The position numbers were made by a program, and so were the translations under genes. Under the pieces are notes generated by a model. The model ran no database searches and was not told the DNA's origin. It was given only the letters and a program-made list of their open reading frames with translations. A stretch of 53,807 nt of DNA, taken from the NCBI GenBank assembly GCA_030425045.1, contig JAUHVL010000022.1, positions 1 through 53,807 on the forward strand. Direction: 5' to 3'. Positions 1 through 8,271 of this stretch are shown one piece after another (the stretch's first letter is position 1; every line of letters begins with the position of its first letter). This DNA is from a bacterium. GTDB taxonomy: Bacteria > Bdellovibrionota > Bacteriovoracia > Bacteriovoracales > Bacteriovoracaceae.

Positions 1-81
1 TTAGACATTTAAAATGCTCCCGTCATGGTCGCACCCACTTCGTGGGCAAGTTTTAAACATCTTTTTTTTAAATAGGAGATG

Positions 82-127
82 ACCAATACTTGCCCGAAGG
101 GTCGGGCATGGATGACCCGATATTGGT
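82..127. repeat. Nested inverted-repeat (REP-like) element
   Basis: Seen directly: ACCAATA (82-88) is the exact inverse of TATTGGT (121-127), and inside it TGCCCGA (91-97) pairs with TCGGGCA (102-108) around a four-base loop. TCGGG can alternatively pair with CCCGA at 116-120. A second small hairpin, CCCAC-TTC-GTGGG, lies at 34-46. The element sits downstream of the minus-strand ComEC-like gene, so it could form its mRNA 3' end, although only the T-run at 62-69 is near. No gene is recognised in 1-243. Whether other copies exist in the genome cannot be seen here. Confidence 0.45.
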
Positions 128-243
128 TATCGCAAAACATGGAAGTTTTAATTTATTCTCTGTAAGTATTTGTAACCTTAGAGACATTACGAATTTACGT
201 TGAAAACGTATCTCCAACTAGAGAGATCAGTTTATAAATTTTA

Positions 244-1206
244 CTAATGTTTCTTAAATTTACATCGAGTTGACCAGCCAGATGAATAGAGCCTCATTCG
301 GCATAGGAGATCATTATCATAGGCTAAAATATAGCCACTTTTGGTTCTTTTGATGCTTTTATAGTTAGCAGGAGCAGGAGAGTGAAATGCCTTTTTATTG
401 AGATGGTGTTTGGGGAGGTTCGTGATCGCTTCCGGCCAAAGTAAGAAACAAAAGGGTAAGAAGTAAGGAATATAAAAAAGTGAAAGAAAAAAAAGAGCAA
501 TAAAGGGAGAGACTCCTTCAAAGGTAAAGTGACAAAAAAAGAGCAAGGTGGTTTCCGTTATTTTAGAGATAGGTGAAATTCCTGGAAAAAGAAAGTCGAT
601 AAGATAAAGGGGAAAAAGACTTGAAATGATAGGAGTGAGAAAAAAGCCAATAAAAAAGCCAATGGGGTAAACTTGCTGTTCAAAAAAATAAGCGATTAAG
701 ATTTGTGCTATAAAAAAATCTCTCGCTAAAATTTTCTTCGGATTATTTTTGTTAATAAGGATGAGACCTAGAAAAAGAAAACTAAGAGCAAAACTAAAAG
801 GAGACTGATGCCATCCACCTAGAAAAAAATCAAAAATGAACGTGACGATGAAGTTTTTTGTTAAGCCAAATATCGCCATTCTTCTTAGCGCATTATAATC
901 TCCCATAAACAAGGTCATAATGGAAATCAATAATAATAAAAGTTGAAGGATGATTTTCTTTTTAAAGTATTTTTTAAAAATGAGAAGGGCCACACTTAAA
1001 TGAAGGCCCGATGGTGTCATTAGGTGGAGTAGATGAAGTTTATGATGTGCTTTTTTTATCTTTCGTGAAAGTCCTTTTTTTTGTCCCAATAAGTATGACT
1101 TCGCGATATTACTTTTTGATGTTTTCAGCGAATAATTCATTGTTTTTGGCATTAAAGAGGCCATGAAAAAAAGAATAAAACTAAAGAGGAAGAGTTTTAT
1201 ATGCAC
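244..1206 (-). CDS. ComEC/Rec2 competence-domain membrane protein (domain-only form)
   Basis: A 320-residue polytopic membrane protein. Residues 61-71 carry HLMTPSGLHLS, the hallmark of the ComEC competence domain (family form H-L-x-x-x-S-G-L-H), and ALRRM at 106-110 matches the conserved R-A-x-x-M region before the next helix. Full ComEC proteins are about 700-800 residues with an N-terminal OB-like part and a C-terminal metallo-beta-lactamase domain; neither is present, so only the membrane channel core remains. By family it would take part in DNA transport across the inner membrane. The start is GTG at 1206. It is divergent from nadC. Function as a true DNA channel is inferred. Confidence 0.7.
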   Translation of the reverse strand: MHIKLFLFSFILFFMASLMPKTMNYSLKTSKSNIAKSYLLGQKKGLSRKIKKAHHKLHLLHLMTPSGLHLSVALLIFKKYFKKKIILQLLLLLISIMTLFMGDYNALRRMAIFGLTKNFIVTFIFDFFLGGWHQSPFSFALSFLFLGLILINKNNPKKILARDFFIAQILIAYFFEQQVYPIGFFIGFFLTPIISSLFPLYLIDFLFPGISPISKITETTLLFFCHFTFEGVSPFIALFFLSLFYIPYFLPFCFLLWPEAITNLPKHHLNKKAFHSPAPANYKSIKRTKSGYILAYDNDLLCRMRLYSSGWSTRCKFKKH

Positions 1207-1301
1207 AGAGTAAGTTTTGCACCTCTAATTTTGACACATGATCTTAAACTAAGGAAATATAGGGTATTAAATTTGAACTTATTAAGAATTGACGGGCATC
1301 T

Positions 1302-2141
1302 ATGAGTATCACCAACAGAGCATTAGAAAGACAAATGGCAAACTTCTTCGAGGAAGATGATCTCTCCCGGAATATCACTTATCTCAACTCGTTACCAAAT
1401 GAACTTGTTCAAGGTGAAATTTTTATTAAATCAGATTTGGTCTTAGCTGGGCTGCCTTGGTTTCAAGCGGCATTAGAATTTATTGGCCGCGAACAATATG
1501 AAATCGATTCTTCTTTTGAGGGAAAAAAGTTAAGACAGGGTGAAATGATTAAGTTGGGAAAAATTCCTTTTTCTGTCGCATTGACTGGAGAGAGAATCGC
1601 CTTAAACCTTCTTCAAAGAGCATCCTCGATCGCGACTTTTACCAACTGTTTTGTTGAAAAGGCTCAAAAATATAATATTGCAATTTTAGATACAAGAAAA
1701 ACCACACCGGGATTAAGAGCATTAGAAAAATATGCGGTTAATAAAGGAGGTGGTTACAATCATCGCTTAGGTCAAACCGATGCCTTTATGGTGAAAGACA
1801 ATCACAAGACTTTCTTTGGGGGAGTTAAAGAAGCGATATCGTTTTTTAAAAATCAAAAAGGATTTTATACTCCGTTAATTTTAGAAGTTCATAATCTTAA
1901 AGAACTTAAAGAAGCTGTGGACCATAACGTTTCTCATGTTATGTTGGATAACTTTTCACCTGAAGAAATTAAAGAAGCGGTTGAGATGAAACCTAAGAAT
2001 ATGACCTATGAAGTTTCAGGAGGAATAAACTTAGAGTCAATTGAAAACTATTTAATTGAGGGAGTTGATGCCATCAGTATGGGATGTCTGACTTATGATG
2101 CTCCTCAAGTGGATATTTCTTTTAAATACAAAAAACAATAA
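1302..2141 (+). CDS. nadC: Nicotinate-nucleotide pyrophosphorylase (carboxylating)
   Basis: Converts quinolinate and PRPP to nicotinate mononucleotide, CO2 and pyrophosphate in de novo NAD synthesis; cytoplasmic. At 279 residues it is the normal family length. Seen: the quinolinate/PRPP-binding TRKTTPGLR at 131-139, GGGYNHR at 149-155, the acidic barrel strands ending LEVHN and MLDNF, and a C-terminal EVSGGIN phosphate-binding turn. No nadA or nadB is nearby. It is followed after 8 bases by the adenine deaminase gene, so the two are probably co-transcribed. The ATG has only a weak upstream GACGGGC. Confidence 0.95.
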   Translation: MSITNRALERQMANFFEEDDLSRNITYLNSLPNELVQGEIFIKSDLVLAGLPWFQAALEFIGREQYEIDSSFEGKKLRQGEMIKLGKIPFSVALTGERIALNLLQRASSIATFTNCFVEKAQKYNIAILDTRKTTPGLRALEKYAVNKGGGYNHRLGQTDAFMVKDNHKTFFGGVKEAISFFKNQKGFYTPLILEVHNLKELKEAVDHNVSHVMLDNFSPEEIKEAVEMKPKNMTYEVSGGINLESIENYLIEGVDAISMGCLTYDAPQVDISFKYKKQ

Positions 2142-2149
2142 GAGGAAGT

Positions 2150-3145
2150 ATGAGAGATTTTATTAAAAAGTTACCGAAGGCGGAGTTGCATCTGCATATT
2201 GAAGGAAGTCTTGAGCCGGAGTTAATGTTCGAGTTAGCGAAACGAAATGATATTCGTTTAAATTATTCGAGTGTTGATGAGATCAGAGCTGCTTATAATT
2301 TTTCAAATCTTCAAGACTTCCTTGATATTTATTACGCTGGAGCAGGTGTCTTACAAAAAGAAGAGGACTTCTTTGATCTCACTTGGGCTTACCTAAAAAG
2401 ATGTAAAGAGGACAATATCGTTCACACTGAAATTTTCTTTGATCCACAAACTCACACCGATAGAGGAATCTCCTTTGCGACAGCTTTCAATGGAATTAAG
2501 AGGGCCTTAAAAAAAGCAGAAGATGATTTTCAAATAAGCTCAGAAATAATTATGTGTTTCTTACGCCACCTTGACGAAAAAGCTGCTTTTGAAACATTAG
2601 AACAAGCTAGTGAATTTAAAGACGACATTATAGCGGTGGGGTTAGATTCTTCTGAAGTGGGCCATCCTCCTTCAAAATTTCAACGAGTTTTTGAAAAAGC
2701 TCTCGGTGAAGGTTATTTGACTGTCGCCCATGCTGGAGAAGAGGGAGACCCTTCTTATATCTGGGAAGCTCTTGACCTATTAAAAGTAAAAAGAATCGAT
2801 CATGGTGTTCGCTGTTTAGAAGACAAGGAACTCGTTGCAAGATTAAAAGAAGAACAGATTCCTCTTACCGTCTGTCCTCTTTCTAATATTAAATTAAGAG
2901 TTTTTGATCAGATGAAAGATCATAATATTAAAGCTCTTCTAGATGAGGGATTGATGGCGATGATTAATAGTGATGACCCATCATATTTTGGGGGCTATTT
3001 AAATGAAAATTACTTTCAAGTAGCAGAGGCGCTAGATTGTTCTAAAGAAGAAATAAAACAACTTGCGATGAATAGTTTTAGTTCAAGTTTTTTAAGTGAA
3101 GATAAAAAGAATATTTATATCCAGAAAATAAAAGAGGAGCTTTAA
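2150..3145 (+). CDS. Adenine deaminase (adenosine deaminase superfamily, Aah1-like)
   Basis: A metal-dependent purine deaminase of 331 residues. The zinc ligands are seen in HLH at 14-16, HAGEEG near 194, and [10 protein letters not shown] near 275. The forms [17 protein letters not shown] and DDPSYFGGY are those of the fungal/bacterial adenine deaminase branch rather than true adenosine deaminases, so adenine to hypoxanthine (purine salvage) is the preferred reaction. Many databases would label it adenosine deaminase (add). It follows nadC by 8 bases with an AGAGGAAG ribosome site overlapping the nadC stop. Its stop codon lies inside a perfect terminator palindrome. Confidence 0.9.
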   Translation: MRDFIKKLPKAELHLHIEGSLEPELMFELAKRNDIRLNYSSVDEIRAAYNFSNLQDFLDIYYAGAGVLQKEEDFFDLTWAYLKRCKEDNIVHTEIFFDPQTHTDRGISFATAFNGIKRALKKAEDDFQISSEIIMCFLRHLDEKAAFETLEQASEFKDDIIAVGLDSSEVGHPPSKFQRVFEKALGEGYLTVAHAGEEGDPSYIWEALDLLKVKRIDHGVRCLEDKELVARLKEEQIPLTVCPLSNIKLRVFDQMKDHNIKALLDEGLMAMINSDDPSYFGGYLNENYFQVAEALDCSKEEIKQLAMNSFSSSFLSEDKKNIYIQKIKEEL

Positions 3146-3160
3146 AGCTCCTCTTTCTTT
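3131..3160 (+). terminator. Perfect palindromic terminator overlapping a stop codon
   Basis: Bases 3131-3156 form a perfect 26-base palindrome whose centre TTTAAA contains the TAA stop of the adenine deaminase gene, followed by CTTT. Because it is symmetrical with A and T tracts on both sides, it can serve the plus-strand operon and also the convergent minus-strand gene ending at 3183. Confidence 0.8.
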
Positions 3161-3182
3161 ATATTTAATTTTTAATTAAAAA

Positions 3183-3449
3183 TTAAAGACATTCAGTCTT
3201 AGCGAAAAGACCAGTTTTTAAAGCAGCTGCAACTTCTTCTCCGCTGTTGTTAAGAACAGAAAATACTTTACCTTCTGCAGTTTTTTCAATTGTTCCTGTG
3301 TAAGATGCTGGGAATTTCATGTCACAAGCTACTGAAACTCTATGTTTCGCCCAACCACTTTCTGTAGGCATATCACTTGGAAAGTCTGCTGGGTTACCGA
3401 TGGCAAAAGCACTTGATGAAATAAGAGCAGCTAAAATTAGTTTTTTCAT
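3183..3449 (-). CDS. Small secreted protein of unknown function
   Basis: An 88-residue product starting at ATG 3449, chosen because CAGGAGA lies 7 bases upstream and the first 16 residues (MKKLILAALISSSAFA) are a textbook signal peptide; an upstream extension has neither. The mature part is about 70 residues with two cysteines (SVACDM and the C-terminal TECL) that may form a disulfide in the periplasm. No family is recognised. It converges with the adenine deaminase gene and shares its terminator region. Confidence 0.75.
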   Translation of the reverse strand: MKKLILAALISSSAFAIGNPADFPSDMPTESGWAKHRVSVACDMKFPASYTGTIEKTAEGKVFSVLNNSGEEVAAALKTGLFAKTECL

Positions 3450-3582
3450 TAAAATCTCCTGTTGTTTTAATAATCTCTGTTTGTTCAATTTGTAACAGGG
3501 ATATATCACCTAGAAGAGAACGGATCAATTCTTATTGTGCAGTGGGTTGTTTTTTACAGGTGTGGCAGATGTTGGCCGTGGC

Positions 3583-3612
3583 AAAAAAGATACGGCCCTC
3601 CGAAGAGGGCCG
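3583..3612 (-). terminator. UUCG-loop Rho-independent terminator
   Basis: On the minus strand an 8-base stem CGGCCCTC/GAGGGCCG closes a UUCG tetraloop and is followed by TATCTTTTTT. This is a strong intrinsic terminator for transcripts coming from the pentapeptide-repeat gene upstream or from a small RNA located at 3613-3754. Confidence 0.85.
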
Positions 3613-3754
3613 CTTAAGGTGGGGTAAAGATGTGTCCAGTGAGATTCCTTTCTCTTTATCTGGATAAGAAAATATAGCTGTCTCTCCAAATGTGTAGGCC
3701 GGGTTGCCAGTGGATAAATCCTTGAGACAGCTGGCGTCTATCCCTTACTGACGT
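3613..3754 (-). ncRNA. Possible structured RNA or 3' UTR ahead of the terminator
   Basis: This 140-base gap between the pentapeptide-repeat stop and the terminator folds in several places on the minus strand. GCTGTCTC-type arms at 3678-3686 and 3724-3732 are a perfect 9-base inverted repeat with a 37-base loop. A second stem follows, TCCAG/CTGGA extended by GAGA/TCTC around AAGGAA (about 3637-3669). Ending in a strong terminator, it may be a 3'UTR-derived small RNA. No known RNA family is recognised and no separate promoter is obvious. Confidence 0.35.
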
Positions 3755-4336
3755 TTACGCTGCAATTTTGCTTAAAATGTCGACCCAAGTTTGAGTCTGA
3801 TCGTTGTTAATAGCTTCCTTAGCTATAATGGTTGATTCAACCTCATCCTTTGAGGCGGGGAGAACGTCTGACCATTCAAGTTCAGTGATTTCGCTTTCCC
3901 ATAAGATATTTGTCTTCTCTTTTTTCACAAAAAACTGAGTTTTTGCGTCTAATTCACAATAAGAGAACTTAGTTGAGCGAACTGGTGAGCATTGCCATGT
4001 GCAATTGATAAACTCACTCGTTGCAAATTCGCAGTGGCTCACGTTTGTGAATTCGAAAGAGCAATTGATAAATTTACACTGTTGAAAGTTGCAATTTTCT
4101 AGCTTGCTAGCATAAAAAGTGCAGTTCTCAAAAGTAACTTCTTTAAAAGAAGAAAGAGAGAGGAGAGCACCTGAGATTGTTAACCCATTGATTTTACGGC
4201 CTTCAATGGCACTGTTTTCAATTACTTCGTAAAGAGAATCTTCACAATTTCCTTGGCCACAAATACTTTCTTGGGCCTTAACGTCAACAGGCTGGGTTGT
4301 GTGATTTTGATAGATAAAGGTTGTTAATGTGTTCAT
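3755..4336 (-). CDS. Pentapeptide-repeat-like protein
   Basis: A 193-residue cytoplasmic protein, with ATG 4336 chosen as start because a promoter lies just upstream (-10 at 4394-4399) and GGGGGAG precedes it. An in-frame TTG at 4426 would lie upstream of the predicted transcription start. Residues about 45-140 repeat every five positions with F/C/L centres (for example EVTFENCTFYASKLENCNFQ), the pentapeptide quadrilateral beta-helix pattern. The rest is acidic. Such proteins are often protein-binding or DNA-mimic scaffolds; no target can be named. It is divergent from, and probably controlled by, the XRE regulator at 4553. Confidence 0.75.
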   Translation of the reverse strand: MNTLTTFIYQNHTTQPVDVKAQESICGQGNCEDSLYEVIENSAIEGRKINGLTISGALLSLSSFKEVTFENCTFYASKLENCNFQQCKFINCSFEFTNVSHCEFATSEFINCTWQCSPVRSTKFSYCELDAKTQFFVKKEKTNILWESEITELEWSDVLPASKDEVESTIIAKEAINNDQTQTWVDILSKIAA

Positions 4337-4393
4337 GCTCTCCCCCTTCTCTCGTCCTTGTTGAAATGCTGTTGCATATTCAAGGACAATTTC

Positions 4394-4422
4394 AGTATAG
4401 AATAATTGACTCTTTGCGTCAA
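4394..4422 (-). promoter_or_regulatory. Sigma-70 promoter of the pentapeptide-repeat gene
   Basis: Minus-strand TTGACG (4417-4422) and TATACT (4394-4399) are separated by exactly 17 bases. The predicted start of transcription, near 4387, leaves about 50 bases of leader before ATG 4336 and rules out translation from 4426. Confidence 0.7.
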
Positions 4423-4538
4423 GCAATAAAATTGCATTAAGAAATAATTTTTCAATCCGATAATAATATTAAGCAATTGCAGATGGAATTATTGCAATTG
4501 GTGGCTGCTAAATTATTGAAAATACATATTGCAGCAAT
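4423..4538. promoter_or_regulatory. Cluster of GCAAT/ATTGC operator-like palindromes
   Basis: Four dyads made of the same half-site lie in the divergent region: GCAAT-AAA-ATTGC (4423-4435, abutting the -35 box of the minus promoter), GCAATTGC (4473-4480), ATTGCAAT (4491-4498) and ATTGC-A-GCAAT (4528-4538, three bases before the ribosome site of the XRE gene). That is eight half-sites in 116 bases. The likely ligand is the XRE protein encoded next door, giving autoregulation plus control of the pentapeptide gene; this is inferred. Confidence 0.55.
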
Positions 4539-4552
4539 TTGAGGAGGCCATC

Positions 4553-5194
4553 ATGGCGCAATTTAGAAAAGATCAACTTGAAATGTTTCTGGGTGCAGTT
4601 CGCAAATATATGCAGGTGAGAGGGCCGATGAGCCAAAAAGACCTTGCTGAAGCCACTGATACAGGTGTTTCGACTATGAGCCGCTTTCTTAATCTTCAAA
4701 CTAAAGAGTTAAATCCCCAGCTTATTGCGAAAATAGCTGCTTATTTGCAGATCCCGCTTCACGAGATCATCGATTTTGTCGATGAGGGTTTTACAGAGCA
4801 GTTTATTCGCTTGGTGAAGTTCTATAAAGGCGATGATACGGCAGCAGCTCAAATGACTCAGACTCAAACAGTGACGAAAACAGAAGTTGGTGTTGATGAA
4901 GATGAGGACGATATTCTGGCAGAGGCCCTCGATGAGGGAGGTAAAGCAGGAGGATCGAGAAAAGGATTTGATGCTGGAATAAAGATTGGTAATAAAAAAG
5001 TATCAATGCCTTTTAGAGAAGATAATGATCACCACGCCAGCTCTGAATTAAAAGATAAACTGAAGCGGTTGTCTTTAAAGCAGAAGGGTTTTCTCAATGA
5101 GTTTTTAAACCTCGATTCTGATGGCCGCGATCTGGTTGCAGATGTTGGTCGAAATATAATTTCTTATCTGCGCCAAAAAGGCATCGATTTTTGA
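4553..5194 (+). CDS. XRE-type helix-turn-helix transcriptional regulator
   Basis: A 213-residue protein starting at ATG 4553, with GAGGAGG five bases upstream. Residues 25-75 form a Cro/CI-type helix-turn-helix (MSQKDLAEATDTGVSTMSRF, then an IPLHEIIDF helix). A linker at 105-165 is rich in Asp, Glu and Gly, with a conserved-looking C-terminal helical part (LKRLSLKQKGFLNEFLNLDS, then a C-terminal IISYLRQKG) that may dimerise or bind a partner. Its gene overlaps the next gene: the TGA shares bases with a TTG start. GCAAT/ATTGC palindromes surround its start and probably serve as its operators. Confidence 0.8.
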   Translation: MAQFRKDQLEMFLGAVRKYMQVRGPMSQKDLAEATDTGVSTMSRFLNLQTKELNPQLIAKIAAYLQIPLHEIIDFVDEGFTEQFIRLVKFYKGDDTAAAQMTQTQTVTKTEVGVDEDEDDILAEALDEGGKAGGSRKGFDAGIKIGNKKVSMPFREDNDHHASSELKDKLKRLSLKQKGFLNEFLNLDSDGRDLVADVGRNIISYLRQKGIDF

Positions 5195-5970
5195 AATTTT
5201 TGTTTCTCTTTTTTTACACTCTTTCAGCCTTTGCTACTCCCGAGCAAATTGAAGTGGTGTTTCTCAGTCATAAACAAATAAATGCTTTACTTCAAAGAAT
5301 CGATTCTGGTTTTGAAAAATCTCCATCTCAGTTTGCTCAAGCTAGTAAAGAAAACTGTATTCCAATGGGAGAAGGGTGTTTTCATCCACAGTTTGGGATG
5401 ATTCCATATGATGAAAAAGAGCAGAAGAAAAGAAGGCAAGAGCCTGAATCGGAAGCTAAGGTTGAGGTAAAGACAATTGGTGATATTGATACTGACTCCA
5501 TTAAGTGTGAGAAGGGGAGCTTCTTTGACGTTTATTGTGGAAAATTTGAAAAGAAAAAAAGATCACCAACATATGAAGTATGGATTGATACCAGTAGTAG
5601 TTTCAAAAATGTTGATTACTCTAAAGAGATGAAACATTGTGAGAGAAGATATTTTGTCTCAAAGATAAGAGACCTCTGTGGAGATAAAGTGATGTTTTCT
5701 ACTTTTGATTCTATGCTACTTGCCCTCGGGAGTGATCAAAACCTTTGCCAATACGCAGGTATGAATAATAAAGACCAGTTAATTCAAGCGATTAAAAACT
5801 CTGCAGCTAAGTATCTTCTCATCGTTACAGATGTTGAAGAATATACAGATGAGTTTCGAATTTATGTAGACTCTATTGGTGCACAGCTTAGAGGAGTAGA
5901 CGCAACGTCTATTTATGCTAACCAACTTTCAGATATCTATTCAAGTAAATTTAAAAGTTTGTGTAAGTAA
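5191..5970 (+). CDS. Secreted protein with VWA-like (MIDAS) domain
   Basis: A 259-residue exported protein beginning at TTG 5191, overlapping the TGA of the preceding regulator gene, which implies translational coupling. A short signal peptide (residues 1-15) ends at AFA. A charged linker follows, then from residue 128 a Rossmann-like segment YEVWIDTSSSF whose DTSSS fits the D-x-S-x-S metal-ion-dependent adhesion motif. The later strand YLLIVTDVEEYTD supplies a further T-D. Ten or so cysteines suggest disulfides in the periplasm. This matches a small von Willebrand factor A fold; adhesion or partner binding is only inferred. The link with the upstream HTH gene is unusual. Confidence 0.6.
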   Translation: MKFLFLFFYTLSAFATPEQIEVVFLSHKQINALLQRIDSGFEKSPSQFAQASKENCIPMGEGCFHPQFGMIPYDEKEQKKRRQEPESEAKVEVKTIGDIDTDSIKCEKGSFFDVYCGKFEKKKRSPTYEVWIDTSSSFKNVDYSKEMKHCERRYFVSKIRDLCGDKVMFSTFDSMLLALGSDQNLCQYAGMNNKDQLIQAIKNSAAKYLLIVTDVEEYTDEFRIYVDSIGAQLRGVDATSIYANQLSDIYSSKFKSLCK

Positions 5971-6016
5971 AAATTTTTTTCTTTTCTAATTCTCTCGACT
6001 CGTTTAGACCTAGATC

Positions 6017-7024
6017 ATGAAAAAAGTTATCGACTGGTCCTTAGCAGAATTTTCTCATTTACCGTGGAGAAAAAACCGCTCGCTTTATAACACACTCGTC
6101 TCAGAGATTATGTTGCAGCAGACGACAGTGGGTACAGTCGTCAATAAATTTGATCCCTTTATTAAAAAATTTCCTACAATAAAAAAATTAGCCGAGGCAA
6201 AAGAAGAAGATGTTCTTATGGCTTGGGAAGGTTTGGGTTACTACCGTCGAGCAAGAAATCTTCATAAAGCAGCTCAGACTATTGCGCAAAACTTTAAGGG
6301 CGTCATTCCAAAAGACTTCGATCAATTGATTTCGATACCAGGTATTGGAGATTATACTGCCAACGCTTTATTATCAATTGGCCATAACGAAAGAGCACTT
6401 GCCATTGATGCCAATATTGAGCGCGTGCTAGCAAGATATTATGGTGTAGAAGATAAGACGGCTCTTCAGTTAAAAAAATATTTTAAAGAGGAGTTTAAGG
6501 GTAACTTTCTTCGACGGATGAACTCGTGGGGACCGAGGTCTTTTCATGAAGCAATAATGGATTTAGGGCGAACTTATTGTCAGGCTAAAAAAGTTGATTG
6601 TGAAAGTTGTCCAATAAAGACTGGCTGTGTAGCTCGAAAAAATGATAATCCTCTGAGTATCCCTAAAATCATCAAGAAGAAAGATGAAAACTTCGAATTG
6701 ATTTTATTAAGAGTGATCTCAAAAAAAGGTAAAAAGTTATTAGCTTATAAAAAAGATAAAAGTGAATGGCTGAGCGATCAGTGGGAAGTGCCAACTTTTG
6801 TGTTAAAAACAAATGATAAAAGTCTTAAACAATATCCCAAAGCTCCATTTAAGAAATACAAAGAAATTGGAATATTTAAATCTGCGATCACAAAATATAA
6901 AATTCAAAATATTGTGGTTGAAGTGGAAGACATTGATCGCTTTGTCGACACGCGATTTCGTTATATCGACTCCAGTAAAAGTCACCTTTCAACGGCCACC
7001 AAAAAAGCCTTAAAGCACCTCTAA
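6017..7024 (+). CDS. mutY: A/G-specific adenine DNA glycosylase
   Basis: Removes adenine mispaired with 8-oxoguanine in base-excision repair. Seen: catalytic Glu30 in SEIMLQQT, the helix-hairpin-helix IPGIGDYTANAL at 107-118, catalytic Asp131 in AIDANIERV, and the 4Fe-4S ligands C188-x6-C195-x2-C198-x5-C204. The C-terminal 120 residues are the NUDIX-like 8-oxoG recognition domain. Length 335 is typical. It sits between genes for secreted proteins, 47 bases after the VWA-like gene, so it may be read from the same message. Confidence 0.95.
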   Translation: MKKVIDWSLAEFSHLPWRKNRSLYNTLVSEIMLQQTTVGTVVNKFDPFIKKFPTIKKLAEAKEEDVLMAWEGLGYYRRARNLHKAAQTIAQNFKGVIPKDFDQLISIPGIGDYTANALLSIGHNERALAIDANIERVLARYYGVEDKTALQLKKYFKEEFKGNFLRRMNSWGPRSFHEAIMDLGRTYCQAKKVDCESCPIKTGCVARKNDNPLSIPKIIKKKDENFELILLRVISKKGKKLLAYKKDKSEWLSDQWEVPTFVLKTNDKSLKQYPKAPFKKYKEIGIFKSAITKYKIQNIVVEVEDIDRFVDTRFRYIDSSKSHLSTATKKALKHL

Positions 7025-7084
7025 AAAGCCTGTTGACATAGTGAATCAGGTTCTTGAAACTATTAGTGTAGAGAGGGAATTCGC

Positions 7085-7528
7085 ATGCACAAAATATTAA
7101 TGATTCTTATTAGTCTTACACTTTTTAATTCTTGTTCATCAATTACAAAGTCTCAGATGAACCAATCGATAAATGTGACAATTGATAGTCCAATGAAGGC
7201 CAAAATTGATGTCGATATGTCACGGCAGTTAACCGGTTATGCTTCAGGTGGTTACCTCTTTCATGTTTTTAAAGTAAGTGGTGATAGTAAGTTTGCCGAA
7301 GAGATTCGATTCAACGGAGAAGATCCAGGTTGGTTTTCTTTTTTAAGTCGTGTGAGAACAGTTCAGTCGGCAGCCGCCTATAATGCTATTAGAGGAACAA
7401 ATGCAGATATCCTCGTGAATCCTCAGTATGTGCTTGAGGAAAATCACTGGAATCCATTTTATAAACAAATAAAAGTTAAGGTTACAGGGTTTCCCGGAAA
7501 AATTGTTAGTATAACTAATCAGCAATGA
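7085..7528 (+). CDS. Small lipoprotein of unknown function
   Basis: A 147-residue predicted lipoprotein: the signal peptide ends in LFNSC, giving Cys17 as the lipidated residue. The mature protein is a compact beta-rich domain whose second half, SAAAYNAIRGTNADILVNP, resembles repeat-like segments of small lipoproteins that list residues as AYNAI-x-x-x-x-AD. No function is known to me. Its stop overlaps the start of the next gene (ATGA), so the pair is translationally coupled. Confidence 0.7.
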   Translation: MHKILMILISLTLFNSCSSITKSQMNQSINVTIDSPMKAKIDVDMSRQLTGYASGGYLFHVFKVSGDSKFAEEIRFNGEDPGWFSFLSRVRTVQSAAAYNAIRGTNADILVNPQYVLEENHWNPFYKQIKVKVTGFPGKIVSITNQQ

Positions 7529-8139
7529 TAAAAACGTGTTTTCTATTTATCTTTATGCTTGGGCAAACATTCGCTTTGCCGCTAGACTCTAAAGTTCTCG
7601 GACGTATTATTGGAAGTTCAGATAGTAAGAGAACAATTCTTGTTAATAGAGGAAAAGAGCATGGTTTGCGAGAGGGAGACCATGCAAAAGTTTCATTACC
7701 TTCGGGAATGGTCGCTAGAGGTGTTGTGGTGAAACTTTCTCCCGGTCGCTCTGTGTGGTCAGTCTATCGTTTTTTTGATGCCGAAAAAGTAAATAATAAT
7801 ATGGTTTATACTTTTAAAATTGCAGAGCCTGTTAAGCTGACCTCTGATGAAACAAAAGCACTCGGAGCATTGGCCAAAAAAGAAATCAAGAAACGTGAAA
7901 GAATCCCAAAGGCAAATGTTAAATTGACTCCTGCAGAAATTAAGCGGCAAAAAATTATGAAAAATGATCTGATTCGAAAAGAGAGAGTTCTTCATAAGCC
8001 TGATGGAATTGATTATACCAAGCTTGAGGACCACACTGTTCCTTTGAATAAAAGAGACCCTTCTATCGACTGGAGAGGTCTTGATGAAAAAGGAAAACAT
8101 GATTATTTTAATAGGGTAGACTACTCTGCCTTGCATTAA
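7525..8139 (+). CDS. Secreted protein with FlgT-C-like beta domain
   Basis: A 204-residue exported protein; the signal peptide ends about residue 17 (TFA). Residues 24-85 have a small beta-barrel pattern (NRGKEHGLREGDHAKV, followed by ARGVVVKL) like the domains found at the C-terminus of FlgT and in other surface proteins where N-x-G-x-x-x-G-x-x-x-G-D recurs. The rest, residues 100-204, is highly charged and probably extended. Coupled to the upstream lipoprotein through a 4-base overlap, suggesting the two products work together in the envelope. Family assignment is weak. Confidence 0.55.
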   Translation: MIKTCFLFIFMLGQTFALPLDSKVLGRIIGSSDSKRTILVNRGKEHGLREGDHAKVSLPSGMVARGVVVKLSPGRSVWSVYRFFDAEKVNNNMVYTFKIAEPVKLTSDETKALGALAKKEIKKRERIPKANVKLTPAEIKRQKIMKNDLIRKERVLHKPDGIDYTKLEDHTVPLNKRDPSIDWRGLDEKGKHDYFNRVDYSALH

Positions 8140-8271
8140 TTTCACTGTTAAATGCAATTAATTTCCAATATTTAAGCTTATTTTTCACTTTTGACATTCT
8201 TTTAACAATTCCATGACTAGCTTTACATTTCTTTCATGCATGATGGATTCATAGATTTGAGGGAGGTAATA

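Noticed and set aside
3678-3732. SAM-riboswitch-like piece (CTGGCAACCCGG) in the possible RNA
   Set aside because: The rest of the SAM-I core is missing and the location is downstream of a gene, so no riboswitch is called.
4337-4426. Longer start (TTG 4426) for the pentapeptide-repeat gene
   Set aside because: A -10/-35 pair lies downstream of this codon, so the transcript would begin after it.
7759-8157. Long minus-strand open frame opposite the FlgT-C-like gene
   Set aside because: The plus-strand gene has a signal peptide, coupling and coding bias; the minus frame has none of these.
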